DNA from: an uncultured Dialister sp.
GTDB lineage: Bacteria; Bacillota; Negativicutes; Veillonellales; Dialisteraceae
Direction: 5' to 3'
NCBI GenBank assembly: GCA_934193095.1
Contig: CAKPUX010000072.1
Span: 1 to 8,066, forward strand
Length of the DNA stretch: 8,066 nt
The notes beneath the pieces are model-generated. The model was not told the DNA's origin and did not search any database. It was given only the letters and a program-made list of their open reading frames with translations. The position numbers and the translations under genes are program-made. The first letter of the stretch is position 1, and every line of letters starts with the position of its first letter. This document shows, in pieces, positions 1 to 5,949 of this stretch.

Positions 1-114
1 GCTATTCGCGTCAGATGATTCCTCGCTCTGTATAAAAATCCAAGAATGAAATCTGACAACGATTTAATCAGTGTTTCCTTAAAGAAGCTGATGCAGCGCA
101 AGAAGCAATGCCTT
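1..114. other. No gene recognised at left edge
   Basis: All three forward frames hit a stop within the first 50 bases (TGA at 16-18, TAA at 33-35, TGA at 47-49). At most the last few codons of an upstream gene could lie here, and I cannot tell which frame or strand. No tRNA or repeat signature was seen. Confidence 0.4.
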
Positions 115-152
115 AAAAAAACACGGTATCCGAAAGGATGCCGTGTTTTTTT
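115..152. terminator. Intrinsic terminator, probably bidirectional
   Basis: An 11-bp stem (121-131 with 136-146, one G-U pair) closes on a GAAA tetraloop. A run of seven A (115-121) lies on the left and seven T (146-152) on the right, so it would work in both directions. It most likely ends whatever unit lies to the left of the window and insulates the antiporter region. Confidence 0.85.
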
Positions 153-357
153 ATTGGGTGAGGGTCTTTGGGAATGGGATAAGTCTACCGGAAGACTGCT
201 GTTGATGATAGGCTGTATATACAGTAACTATGAAGTGTATATTTATATTTTATAGAAAGCTATATTCATAGATTCTGCATTCGTTTTAAGAACGCAAGGA
301 GAAGGAAGGTTGAAAAATATGAATTGCAATCTATAGAAATAATAGAAACTTGGCATG
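153..357. other. AT-rich intergenic stretch without a gene
   Basis: No ORF with a credible ribosome binding site and length was found here. It holds a perfect 12-bp palindrome CTGTATATACAG (213-224), which could be an operator. A strong purine-rich Shine-Dalgarno-like run (297-309) precedes an 8-codon TTG/ATG reading frame ending TAG at 334-336. Both are weak candidates and are discussed in the findings. Confidence 0.4.
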
Positions 358-394
358 AATAAATAATAAACATTTCGGATAATGGTGCTATAAT
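358..394 (+). promoter_or_regulatory. Promoter of antiporter copy 1 (extended -10)
   Basis: TGC-TATAAT at 386-394 is a textbook extended -10 with a perfect hexamer. There is no good TTGACA -35. Instead an AT-rich box, AATAAATAATAA (358-369) followed by ACAT, occupies the -35 area. The same box at nearly the same distance precedes the second antiporter gene, which supports a real, duplicated promoter. Transcription would begin near position 401, about 30 bases before the small ORF at 434. Confidence 0.65.
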
Positions 395-433
395 TGAAAT
401 TGTTCCAAAAATCACGAATAAGGGGGAATCAGC

Positions 434-577
434 ATGAGAAGAGTCATCAATTATTCTAAAGCCATGACTGCTTTACATGATGAATTCGAGATTAAAAATG
501 AAGCGTTTCATTTTAGAATGATACGATGGATCGATCTCCGGTATCAAAAACGAATGGTTTGCGGGTCCGGTGGATAA
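434..577 (+). CDS. Small hypothetical ORF, 47 aa, in leader of antiporter copy 1
   Basis: I do not recognise this protein. The ATG at 434 follows a good ribosome binding site (AGGGGG at 421-426, spacing 7) and lies about 40 bases after the -10 at 389-394, so it would be the first thing translated from that promoter. It encodes 47 residues starting MRRVINYSKAMTALHDEFEI and has no obvious membrane segment or motif. The last third reads poorly (ends KRMVCGSGG). From 522 another frame looks much more like protein, so this may be the front part of a small gene broken by a frameshift near 521-545. It stops 81 bases before the antiporter start. A regulatory leader peptide is an alternative, but nothing in the composition points to attenuation. 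Confidence 0.4.
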   Translation: MRRVINYSKAMTALHDEFEIKNEAFHFRMIRWIDLRYQKRMVCGSGG

Positions 578-701
578 GTCTGATCTGACTATCAGTCCTG
601 TCTATGACATCTATGTCGTTTCGGAAATCATAAGCATTCATTCAGAAGGTGAAGTCCCATGTCCAAGTTTACCAAGGGTATTTTCTATAGCATTCTTTTG
701 A
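522..701 (+). pseudogene. Possible frameshifted remainder of the 434 ORF
   Basis: In the frame +1 relative to the 434 ORF, an open stretch runs from 522 (just after a TGA at 519-521) to the TGA at 699-701. It has no start codon or ribosome binding site of its own. It reads YDGSISGIKNEWFAG and then PVDKSDLTISPVYDIYVVSE, with balanced residues and codons like those of the neighbouring genes, unlike the end of the 434 ORF. Joining MRRVINYS...HFRM to YDGSIS... would need one base fewer near 521 and would give a protein of roughly 75-88 residues. The last 43 bases overlap the antiporter start in a different frame, so the true end is unclear. Function unknown. Confidence 0.3.
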
Positions 702-2110
702 CCGCTGGCTCGATTCCAGCTGTTTCCGCGGATGAAGTCTTTCATGAGGCGGTGAATCAGTCGCTTCCCTTTTGGAGCGTCATCCCGTTTGTTGTCATGC
801 TGCTCGCAGTGGCCTTTGTCCCATTGATCAATGGCTTGTGGTGGGCGAAGAACACGAAGTGGGTATCGCTCGGGTGCGCGCTCTTCTTCCTTATACCATT
901 CTCGTATGCGTATGGTATTTCTGAAGGGATCTATCGTCTCTTGGAATCGATCCTGCTCGATTTCATTCCCTTCATTGTCCTTCTGTATGGTCTGTATGCG
1001 ACGGCGGGCGGCATTATGATCCATGGCAAGCTTGCCGGGACGCCGATCATCAATTCGCTGATCCTTTTCGTGGGTACGGTCATGGCAAGCTGGATCGGCA
1101 CGACGGGTGCGGCTATGCTTTTCATCCGTCCATTGATCCGTGTCAATGAATGGCGCAAGGAAAAGGCGCATGTCATGGTCTTCCTGATCTTCCTTGTGGC
1201 GAATATGGGCGGCTGCCTCACACCGCTTGGCGATCCGCCGCTTTTCATGGGCTTCCAGCGCGGGGTGCCTTTCACTTGGACTTTTCATCTTTTCCCGATC
1301 TTGGTGCTGAATCTCATCCTTGTTTTCATTGCCTTCTATTTCATTGATCGCCATTACTTCAAGAAAGAACTGGCTGCCGGTCGTCGGCCATCCGATATGC
1401 AGCTGCATGATAATTCGCCGCTGGTCAAGATCTATGGCAAAAAGAATTTCTTTTACATCCTGCTCATCATCGTGGGTGTCATGGCGAATAACTTCCTGCC
1501 GGAAGCCATCCCGTTCTTTGCCAATGGGGCAGGGATCCCAATCTTTGAAGAGATCGTCTTCCCGTATTCCACTTTGGTAGAGATCATTCTGATCCTTACG
1601 GCTGCCCAGCTTTCTATCCATACCACGCCTAAGAATATTCATAAAGAAAACCAGTTCTCCATGAATCCGATCAAAGGGGTCGCTGTTCTCTTCTCCGGCA
1701 TCTTTGTCACCATGATCCCAGCCCTGGTCCTTCTCGAGACACATGGCGCTTCTCTGGGCATCAACCAGCCATGGCAGATGTTCTGGATCACGGGCGCGCT
1801 TTCCTCCTTCCTGGACAATACACCGACATACCTTGTTTTCTTGCAGACGGCAGGGAGCCTCGGGGCAGCGTCCGGGGTCATCACCTCTGTCGGCACCGTG
1901 ACACCTGTCATGCTGGAAGCGATCTCTGCGGGAGCTGTCTTCATGGGGGCGAATACGTACATCGGGAATGCCCCGAATTTCATGGTCAAGGCGATCGCGG
2001 AAGACAGCCATATCCATATGCCAGGGTTCTTCGCGTATATCGGATGGTCGCTAGAAATTCTCTTTCCTGTATTCATCCTTGATACGCTGCTATTCTTCCT
2101 TACGTGGTAG
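659..2110 (+). CDS. Sodium:proton antiporter, NhaD-type, copy 1
   Basis: Predicted membrane antiporter of the ion transporter (ArsB/NhaD, COG1055-like) superfamily, 483 residues, likely exchanging Na+ (or Li+) for H+ across the cytoplasmic membrane. It has about a dozen hydrophobic segments. Conserved blocks are ASWIGTTGAAML (143-154), NMGGCLTPLGDPPLFMGF (182-199), LDNTPTYLVFLQTA (385-398) and GANTYIGNAPNFM (430-442), which recall known NhaD-like proteins. The first 24 residues look like a cleavable signal peptide ending AVSA-DE, a feature I recall for this subfamily. The ATG at 659 has AGAAGG upstream (644-649) and aligns residue for residue with copy 2. The substrate is inferred from family; some relatives are annotated as citrate transporters. 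A strong terminator follows at 2217. Confidence 0.88.
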   Translation: MSKFTKGIFYSILLTAGSIPAVSADEVFHEAVNQSLPFWSVIPFVVMLLAVAFVPLINGLWWAKNTKWVSLGCALFFLIPFSYAYGISEGIYRLLESILLDFIPFIVLLYGLYATAGGIMIHGKLAGTPIINSLILFVGTVMASWIGTTGAAMLFIRPLIRVNEWRKEKAHVMVFLIFLVANMGGCLTPLGDPPLFMGFQRGVPFTWTFHLFPILVLNLILVFIAFYFIDRHYFKKELAAGRRPSDMQLHDNSPLVKIYGKKNFFYILLIIVGVMANNFLPEAIPFFANGAGIPIFEEIVFPYSTLVEIILILTAAQLSIHTTPKNIHKENQFSMNPIKGVAVLFSGIFVTMIPALVLLETHGASLGINQPWQMFWITGALSSFLDNTPTYLVFLQTAGSLGAASGVITSVGTVTPVMLEAISAGAVFMGANTYIGNAPNFMVKAIAEDSHIHMPGFFAYIGWSLEILFPVFILDTLLFFLTW

Positions 2111-2130
2111 TGACCGGGGACCGGTGATCG
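2110..2130. repeat. Three degenerate heptamers after antiporter copy 1
   Basis: Starting on the last base of the stop codon are GTGACCG, GGGACCG and GTGATCG in tandem. A related three-unit array (GTGAGTA, GTGACTA, GGGATCA) lies at 5561-5581 after metK. This looks like a short intergenic heptamer repeat family. Confidence 0.45.
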
Positions 2131-2216
2131 AGCGCTTCCTATACGCATCTTCATAAGCCGAGCATCTCCCAACTTCCAAGTCTTGTCGATCTCCCTTTCC
2201 TTATCTGTTTATGACC

Positions 2217-2244
2217 ACCGCGGCTCGATCGAGCCGCGGTTTTT
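2217..2244 (+). terminator. Intrinsic terminator after antiporter copy 1
   Basis: A perfect 24-bp palindrome (2217-2240, core CCGCGGCTCGA and its complement) is followed by five T (2240-2244). No A run precedes it, so it acts on the + strand only. It lies about 107 bases after the stop codon and separates the two antiporter units. Confidence 0.9.
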
Positions 2245-2385
2245 GCATGCTATCTATATTTTCACATATATATCATATATGATACTTCAGACATAACTTA
2301 TAATCTATAGGATAACACGCGGTATACGTACGCGCTTTCAGAAAACATAAATCCCAGACTATGATATAGCTTTGGAATGGAGACA
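2245..2385. other. AT-rich intergenic stretch upstream of antiporter copy 2
   Basis: No gene was seen. It holds a perfect 14-bp AT-rich palindrome, TATCATATATGATA (2271-2284), a possible operator. It also holds a second TATAAT (2299-2304) with no matching -35, whose role is uncertain. Confidence 0.35.
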
Positions 2386-2423
2386 AATAAATAATAATCA
2401 TGTGCGCTAATGATTGGTATAAT
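2386..2423 (+). promoter_or_regulatory. Promoter of antiporter copy 2 (extended -10)
   Basis: TGG-TATAAT (2415-2423) is an extended -10 with a perfect hexamer. Upstream is AATAAATAATAA (2386-2397) followed by TCAT, the same 12-base box found before copy 1, with 16 bases between CAT and TATAAT (15 in copy 1). No classical -35 is present. The gene's ATG is 45 bases beyond the -10. Confidence 0.65.
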
Positions 2424-2468
2424 AAAAAGTATATTTCTCACTCATAATCTTGATGGAAGGTGAAAACT

Positions 2469-3914
2469 ATGCGTCGATCCCTCAAAGCACTTCCGTACGC
2501 CATTTTGCTGACTGCGGGGTCTTCTCCCTTGGTATCTGCTCAAGAAGCGGTGCATCAGGCGGTGAATATGTCGCTGCCTCTTTGGAGTATCATTCCTTTT
2601 GTCGCATTGCTTCTTTCGGTAGCCCTCGTGCCTTTGGTGAATGGCCTGTGGTGGCGGAAGAATGAAAAATGGGTCGCTCTGTTCTGGAGTGTCGCATTTC
2701 TGGTCCCGTTCTCGTACATTTACGGCTGGCAGGAAGGCCTCGAGCGTTTTCTGGAAGCCGTGCTGCTGGACTTCGTGCCCTTCATCATACTTTTATTTGG
2801 CCTTTTCGCGACAGCGGGGGGCATCATGGTGGACGGACGTCTGGCGGGCACACCGAAGACGAATGCGCTGATCCTTCTTGTCGGGACGCTTATGGCGAGC
2901 TGGATCGGTACGACGGGAGCTGCGATGTTGCTCATCCGTCCTTTGATCCGCATCAATGCATGGCGCCGGCATGTTTCGCACATCATGGTCTTCCTGATTT
3001 TCCTCGTGGCGAATATGGGCGGGTGTCTGACGCCGCTCGGTGATCCGCCGCTTTTCATGGGATTCCAGCGAGGCGTACCCTTTGCATGGACATTCCAGCT
3101 GACACCGATCCTTCTTATGAATATGGTCATCCTTTTTGCCATTTTTTACCTGATGGATCGCCATTATTACAAAAAGGATCTGGCGGCAGGACGCATGCCG
3201 GAGGAGATCAAGGTGGCAGAAGGCGAGCCGCTGATCCACATTGATGGGAAACGCAATTTCCTCTACATCGGCATCATCATCATCGGCGTCATTGCTAATG
3301 GTTTCCTGCCGGAATATGTACCATTCTTCAAGGATGGGGCAGGGGTAGCGGTTTTTGATGACATCGTATTCCCGTATGCGACGATCGTGGAGATCGCACT
3401 GATCCTTCTGGCTTCCTTCCTGTCTCTTCACACTACGCCATATCGTATCCACAAGGCGAATGCTTTTTCCATGGTGCCGATGATCGATGTCGGTATTCTT
3501 TTCATCGGCATCTTCATCACCATGATCCCGGCGCTCGTGCTTCTCAAAGTCCATGGCACAGAGCTTGGTATCGATCAGCCGTGGCATATGTTCTGGGTGT
3601 GCGGACTCCTGTCCTCCTGTCTGGATAATACCCCGACCTACCTTGTTTTCCTGCAGACTGCGGCGAGCCTTGGCGCGACCGAAGGCATCGCGACCACCGT
3701 CGGCACGGTCACTCCGCTCATGCTGGAAGCGATCTCCGCAGGTGCTGTCTTCATGGGTGCCAATACGTATATCGGCAACGCCCCGAATTTCATGATCAAG
3801 GCGATCGCGGAAGAGGATGGCATCAAGATGCCTGGCTTCTTCGCGTATATCGGCTGGGCGATACTGATCCTGTACCCGGTATTTATCATCGACACCCTGC
3901 TGTTCTATATGTAG
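2469..3914 (+). CDS. Sodium:proton antiporter, NhaD-type, copy 2
   Basis: Second NhaD-like antiporter, 481 residues. Aligned by hand it matches copy 1 without a single gap; I counted about 330 identical residues (roughly 69%). The key blocks are kept: WIGTTGAAML (145-154), NMGGCLTPLGDPPLFMGF (182-199), LDNTPTYLVF (385-394) and GANTYIGNAPNFM (430-442). The first 24 residues again look like a signal peptide (LVSA-QE). The cytoplasmic-looking loop at 241-260 differs most. I chose the ATG at 2469 over the in-frame GTG at 2460 because the Shine-Dalgarno GGAAGG (2455-2460) covers that GTG and because this start makes the copies colinear. It has its own promoter and terminator, so the two copies can be expressed separately. 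Ion specificity is inferred. Confidence 0.88.
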   Translation: MRRSLKALPYAILLTAGSSPLVSAQEAVHQAVNMSLPLWSIIPFVALLLSVALVPLVNGLWWRKNEKWVALFWSVAFLVPFSYIYGWQEGLERFLEAVLLDFVPFIILLFGLFATAGGIMVDGRLAGTPKTNALILLVGTLMASWIGTTGAAMLLIRPLIRINAWRRHVSHIMVFLIFLVANMGGCLTPLGDPPLFMGFQRGVPFAWTFQLTPILLMNMVILFAIFYLMDRHYYKKDLAAGRMPEEIKVAEGEPLIHIDGKRNFLYIGIIIIGVIANGFLPEYVPFFKDGAGVAVFDDIVFPYATIVEIALILLASFLSLHTTPYRIHKANAFSMVPMIDVGILFIGIFITMIPALVLLKVHGTELGIDQPWHMFWVCGLLSSCLDNTPTYLVFLQTAASLGATEGIATTVGTVTPLMLEAISAGAVFMGANTYIGNAPNFMIKAIAEEDGIKMPGFFAYIGWAILILYPVFIIDTLLFYM

Positions 3915-3920
3915 GAAATT

Positions 3921-3957
3921 GGGCGTAGTATGAATGCTGCGCCCTTTTCGCGTTTTT
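3921..3957 (+). terminator. Intrinsic terminator after antiporter copy 2
   Basis: The 8-bp stem GGGCGTAG (3921-3928) with CTGCGCCC (3937-3944), one G-U pair, has an 8-base loop. TTTT follows (3945-3948) and a further T run (3953-3957). It begins only 6 bases after the stop codon. Confidence 0.8.
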
Positions 3958-4013
3958 GAATCTGTTGAAACGGACAGTCCATGTTCATGGTCGGGGGGAT
4001 GGGCTTCGGGATC

Positions 4014-4036
4014 AAAGACAGGGAATCTCTGTTTTT
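4014..4036 (+). terminator. Weak terminator-like hairpin
   Basis: A 6-bp stem (4018-4023 with 4027-4032, one G-U) with loop AAT is followed by a T run (4032-4036), and a flanking AAA can extend the stem. It may back up the terminator at 3921. Nothing else was seen between 3958 and 4079. Confidence 0.35.
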
Positions 4037-4079
4037 CTGCCTCACAGCTTGCCTCAGCCCTAGAACTTGAATTTTTCTA

Positions 4080-4109
4080 TTGCGTTAACGCGCATATCTA
4101 TGTTACAAT
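4080..4109 (+). promoter_or_regulatory. Promoter of metK
   Basis: TACAAT (4104-4109) makes a good -10. TTGCGT (4080-4085) at an 18-base spacing is a poor -35, matching mainly TTG. The start point would fall near 4116, just before the riboswitch P1 stem. A perfect 10-bp palindrome, GCGTTAACGC (4082-4091), overlaps the -35. Confidence 0.55.
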
Positions 4110-4127
4110 AATTTTCGATTTAAATAT

Positions 4128-4227
4128 CACTCATCCAGAGCAGCAGAGGGATTGGCCCAAGGAAGCTGCAGCAACCATTCCGATGGAACCGGTGCTAATT
4201 CCAACAGCGCAAGCTGGCAGATGAGAG
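4128..4227 (+). promoter_or_regulatory. SAM-I (S-box) riboswitch
   Basis: The RNA aptamer binds S-adenosylmethionine and controls metK. Hallmark S-box segments appear in the right order: CCAGAG (4135-4140), GAGGGATTGGCCC (4146-4158), GCAACC (4171-4176) and GGTGCTAATTCC (4191-4202). P1 pairs CTCATC (4130-4135) with GATGAG (4220-4225). Antiterminator pairing is visible: GAGAG (4223-4227) with CTCTC (4234-4238), extended by GCAG (4217-4220) with CTGC (4240-4243). This uses both the 3' strand of P1 and the 5' arm of the terminator. Bound SAM should therefore stabilise P1, free the terminator and stop transcription, the usual S-box OFF logic. Confidence 0.95.
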
Positions 4228-4233
4228 ACTGGA

Positions 4234-4258
4234 CTCTCCCTGCGCGGAGAGCTTTTTT
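4234..4258 (+). terminator. Riboswitch-controlled terminator before metK
   Basis: The stem CTCTCC (4234-4239) with GGAGAG (4246-4251) has loop CTGCGC and then CTTTTTT (4252-4258). It is the expression platform of the SAM-I riboswitch, 94 bases before the metK start. Confidence 0.9.
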
Positions 4259-4352
4259 AGTTTTAGGGAAGTACCGATCCTGTGATTGGAGCGGTATTTC
4301 CATGGCAAAATGATTTTCCATAGAATCCCATAGTTTTTTGAGGAGGAACACT

Positions 4353-5534
4353 ATGTCCAGAAAAGTTTTATTCACTTCTGAATCTGTGACCGAAGGGCAT
4401 CCTGATAAGATCTGTGACCAGATCTCGGATGCCATTCTTGATGCGATCTTTGCAGAGGACCCGAATGGCCGTGTCGCTTGTGAGACGACCGTCACCACGG
4501 GGCAGGTACATGTCTTCGGTGAGATCACCACCACGGCGCACATTGCTTTCTCGAAAGTCATTCGCGATACCATTCGTGACATCGGCTACACCACATCTGC
4601 CTATGGCTTCGATGCGGACAGCGTAGGGATCAATATCGCACTCGATGAGCAGTCTCCGGATATCGCCATGGGCGTCGACAAGTCTCTGGAAGCCAAATCC
4701 AATGAAGCCGACCCGTATGATATCGGCGCAGGCGATCAGGGGATGATGTTCGGCTATGCATCGAACGAAACGCCGGAATATCTGCCGATGCCGATCGCGC
4801 TGGCGCACCGTCTGGCACGCCGTCTGGCAGAAGTCAGAAAATCCGGTGAACTGTCCTATCTCCGTCCGGACGGCAAGACGCAGGTCACTGTTGAATATGA
4901 AGACGGCAAGCCGGTCCGTGTGGATACCATCGTCATTTCCACGCAGCATGACCCGGATGTCACACAGGCGGAGATCCATGATGATATGGTGAAACATGTC
5001 ATCGAACCGACCATCCCGGCCAAATTCCTGCAGGATACGAAGTACTTCATCAATCCGACCGGCCGTTTCGTCATCGGCGGCCCGCAGGGGGATGCCGGTC
5101 TTACCGGCCGTAAGATCATCGTTGATACCTATGGCGGCATGGCCCGTCATGGCGGCGGTGCATTCTCCGGCAAGGATCCGACGAAAGTCGACCGTTCTGC
5201 AGCGTATGCAGCTCGCTATGTAGCGAAGAATATCGTCGCTGCCGGCATCGCTGACCGCTGCGAGATCCAGCTCGCCTATGCCATCGGCGTCGCACGTCCG
5301 GTCTCCATCTTCGTCGATACCTTCGGCACCGGCAAGATCTCCGATGAAGCCATCGTCGCACTCATCCGTAAACATTTCGAATTGCGTCCGGCCGGCATCA
5401 TCGATATGCTCGATCTCCGCCGTCCGATCTACAAGCAGACTGCGGCCTATGGTCACTTCGGCCGCACCGATGTGGACCTCCCGTGGGAACATACTGATAA
5501 AGCGGAAGTGCTGAAGAAAGAAGCAGGAATCTGA
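4353..5534 (+). CDS. metK: S-adenosylmethionine synthase (methionine adenosyltransferase)
   Basis: Cytoplasmic enzyme that makes S-adenosylmethionine from ATP and methionine, releasing phosphate and pyrophosphate. At 393 residues it has the normal family length. Signature parts are complete: TSESVTEGHPDK near the N terminus (8-19) with the ATP-contacting H16 and metal-binding D18, GAGDQGMMFGYA (125-136), and the phosphate-binding loop GGGAFSGKDPTKVDRSAAY (267-285). The ATG at 4353 is preceded by AGGAGG (4341-4346) at a 6-base spacing; an in-frame TTG at 4338 lies upstream of that site and is unlikely. It is a single gene behind a SAM-I riboswitch, so its product represses it. No clear terminator follows directly; the first one downstream is at 5897. 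Confidence 0.97.
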   Translation: MSRKVLFTSESVTEGHPDKICDQISDAILDAIFAEDPNGRVACETTVTTGQVHVFGEITTTAHIAFSKVIRDTIRDIGYTTSAYGFDADSVGINIALDEQSPDIAMGVDKSLEAKSNEADPYDIGAGDQGMMFGYASNETPEYLPMPIALAHRLARRLAEVRKSGELSYLRPDGKTQVTVEYEDGKPVRVDTIVISTQHDPDVTQAEIHDDMVKHVIEPTIPAKFLQDTKYFINPTGRFVIGGPQGDAGLTGRKIIVDTYGGMARHGGGAFSGKDPTKVDRSAAYAARYVAKNIVAAGIADRCEIQLAYAIGVARPVSIFVDTFGTGKISDEAIVALIRKHFELRPAGIIDMLDLRRPIYKQTAAYGHFGRTDVDLPWEHTDKAEVLKKEAGI

Positions 5535-5560
5535 GAATAACAGGTTTACAGGTGCTGCGA

Positions 5561-5816
5561 GTGAGTAGTGACTAGGGATCAGGCTGATGTTGCATCTACC
5601 CCCTTCCTCAGGAAGGGGGATGCCCGAAGGGCAGGAGGTTGGCTGAGAAAAATGAGATTTGCGGTTTGAATACCGAAAGCAGGCATCGCCCCGTTTCGTC
5701 ATCCTGAGCGGCGAGAAACGTCGTATGAGAGATAACGAATGCCAGAACAGCTGCGACCTGAGTCATCGATCTCGGCGAAGCCGCCACCACCATTCCTAAT
5801 TCCTCATTCCTCATTC
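5561..5816. repeat. Composite intergenic repeat region between metK and priA
   Basis: This stretch has no credible gene and looks like a mosaic of repeats. In order it holds three GTGAGTA-like heptamers (5561-5581), a hairpin with 10-bp arms of CCCCCTTCCT type (5599-5619) and a second hairpin TGCCC-GAA-GGGCA (5621-5633). Next is an inverted pair CGTTTC/GAAACG (5692-5697, 5715-5720) enclosing CATCCTGAGCG, then a small hairpin CGGC-GAA-GCCG (5773-5783). Last come about 3.5 units of ATTCCTM (5792-5816). The CGTCATCCTGAGCG string resembles repeats I recall from many bacterial intergenic regions. Whether it repeats in this genome cannot be seen from one window. Confidence 0.55.
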
Positions 5817-5896
5817 AAGCAAAGCGTTCATCCCTGATCCAGAGGCCGCATGCCCCACGGGCTAACCTCAAACCCCTTTCCTTTATATGCTAAAAT

Positions 5897-5930
5897 AGAG
5901 AAGACATATTCTCGTGTCTTCTCTTTTTTT
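5897..5930 (+). terminator. Intrinsic terminator just before priA
   Basis: A perfect 10-bp stem, AGAGAAGACA (5897-5906) with TGTCTTCTCT (5915-5924), has an 8-base loop and ends in seven T (5924-5930). It lies only about 20 bases ahead of the priA start. It may end metK read-through or act within the priA leader. The only promoter-like element next to it is TGC-TAAAAT at 5888-5896. Confidence 0.8.
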
Positions 5931-5949
5931 GCGCTTAAAGGAGGGCGTC

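Noticed and set aside
46..255. 69-codon forward ORF
   Set aside because: No ribosome binding site, and it reads straight through the strong terminator at 115-152.
268..334. Inverted pair ATAGATT / AATCTAT
   Set aside because: Seven-base arms about 53 bases apart in AT-rich DNA are expected by chance.
638..2017. 459-codon reverse ORF opposite antiporter copy 1
   Set aside because: Its composition is that of an antisense shadow (rich in H, R, D, E), with no membrane or domain signal; the forward frame is a clear transporter.
2460..2468. GTG start for antiporter copy 2 at 2460
   Set aside because: The Shine-Dalgarno overlaps this GTG, and the ATG at 2469 gives perfect colinearity with copy 1.
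2793..3587. 264-codon reverse ORF opposite antiporter copy 2
   Set aside because: Same kind of shadow; it mirrors the copy 1 antisense frame because the forward genes are paralogues.
3934..4224. 96-codon forward ORF
   Set aside because: It covers a terminator, the metK promoter and most of the SAM riboswitch; no ribosome binding site.
4368..5702. 444-codon reverse ORF opposite metK
   Set aside because: Antisense to a highly conserved enzyme and starting in the repeat region; no domain signal.
5608..5814. 68-codon reverse ORF in the metK-priA gap
   Set aside because: It consists of the repeat block itself (heptamers and hairpins), so it is a translated repeat rather than a gene.
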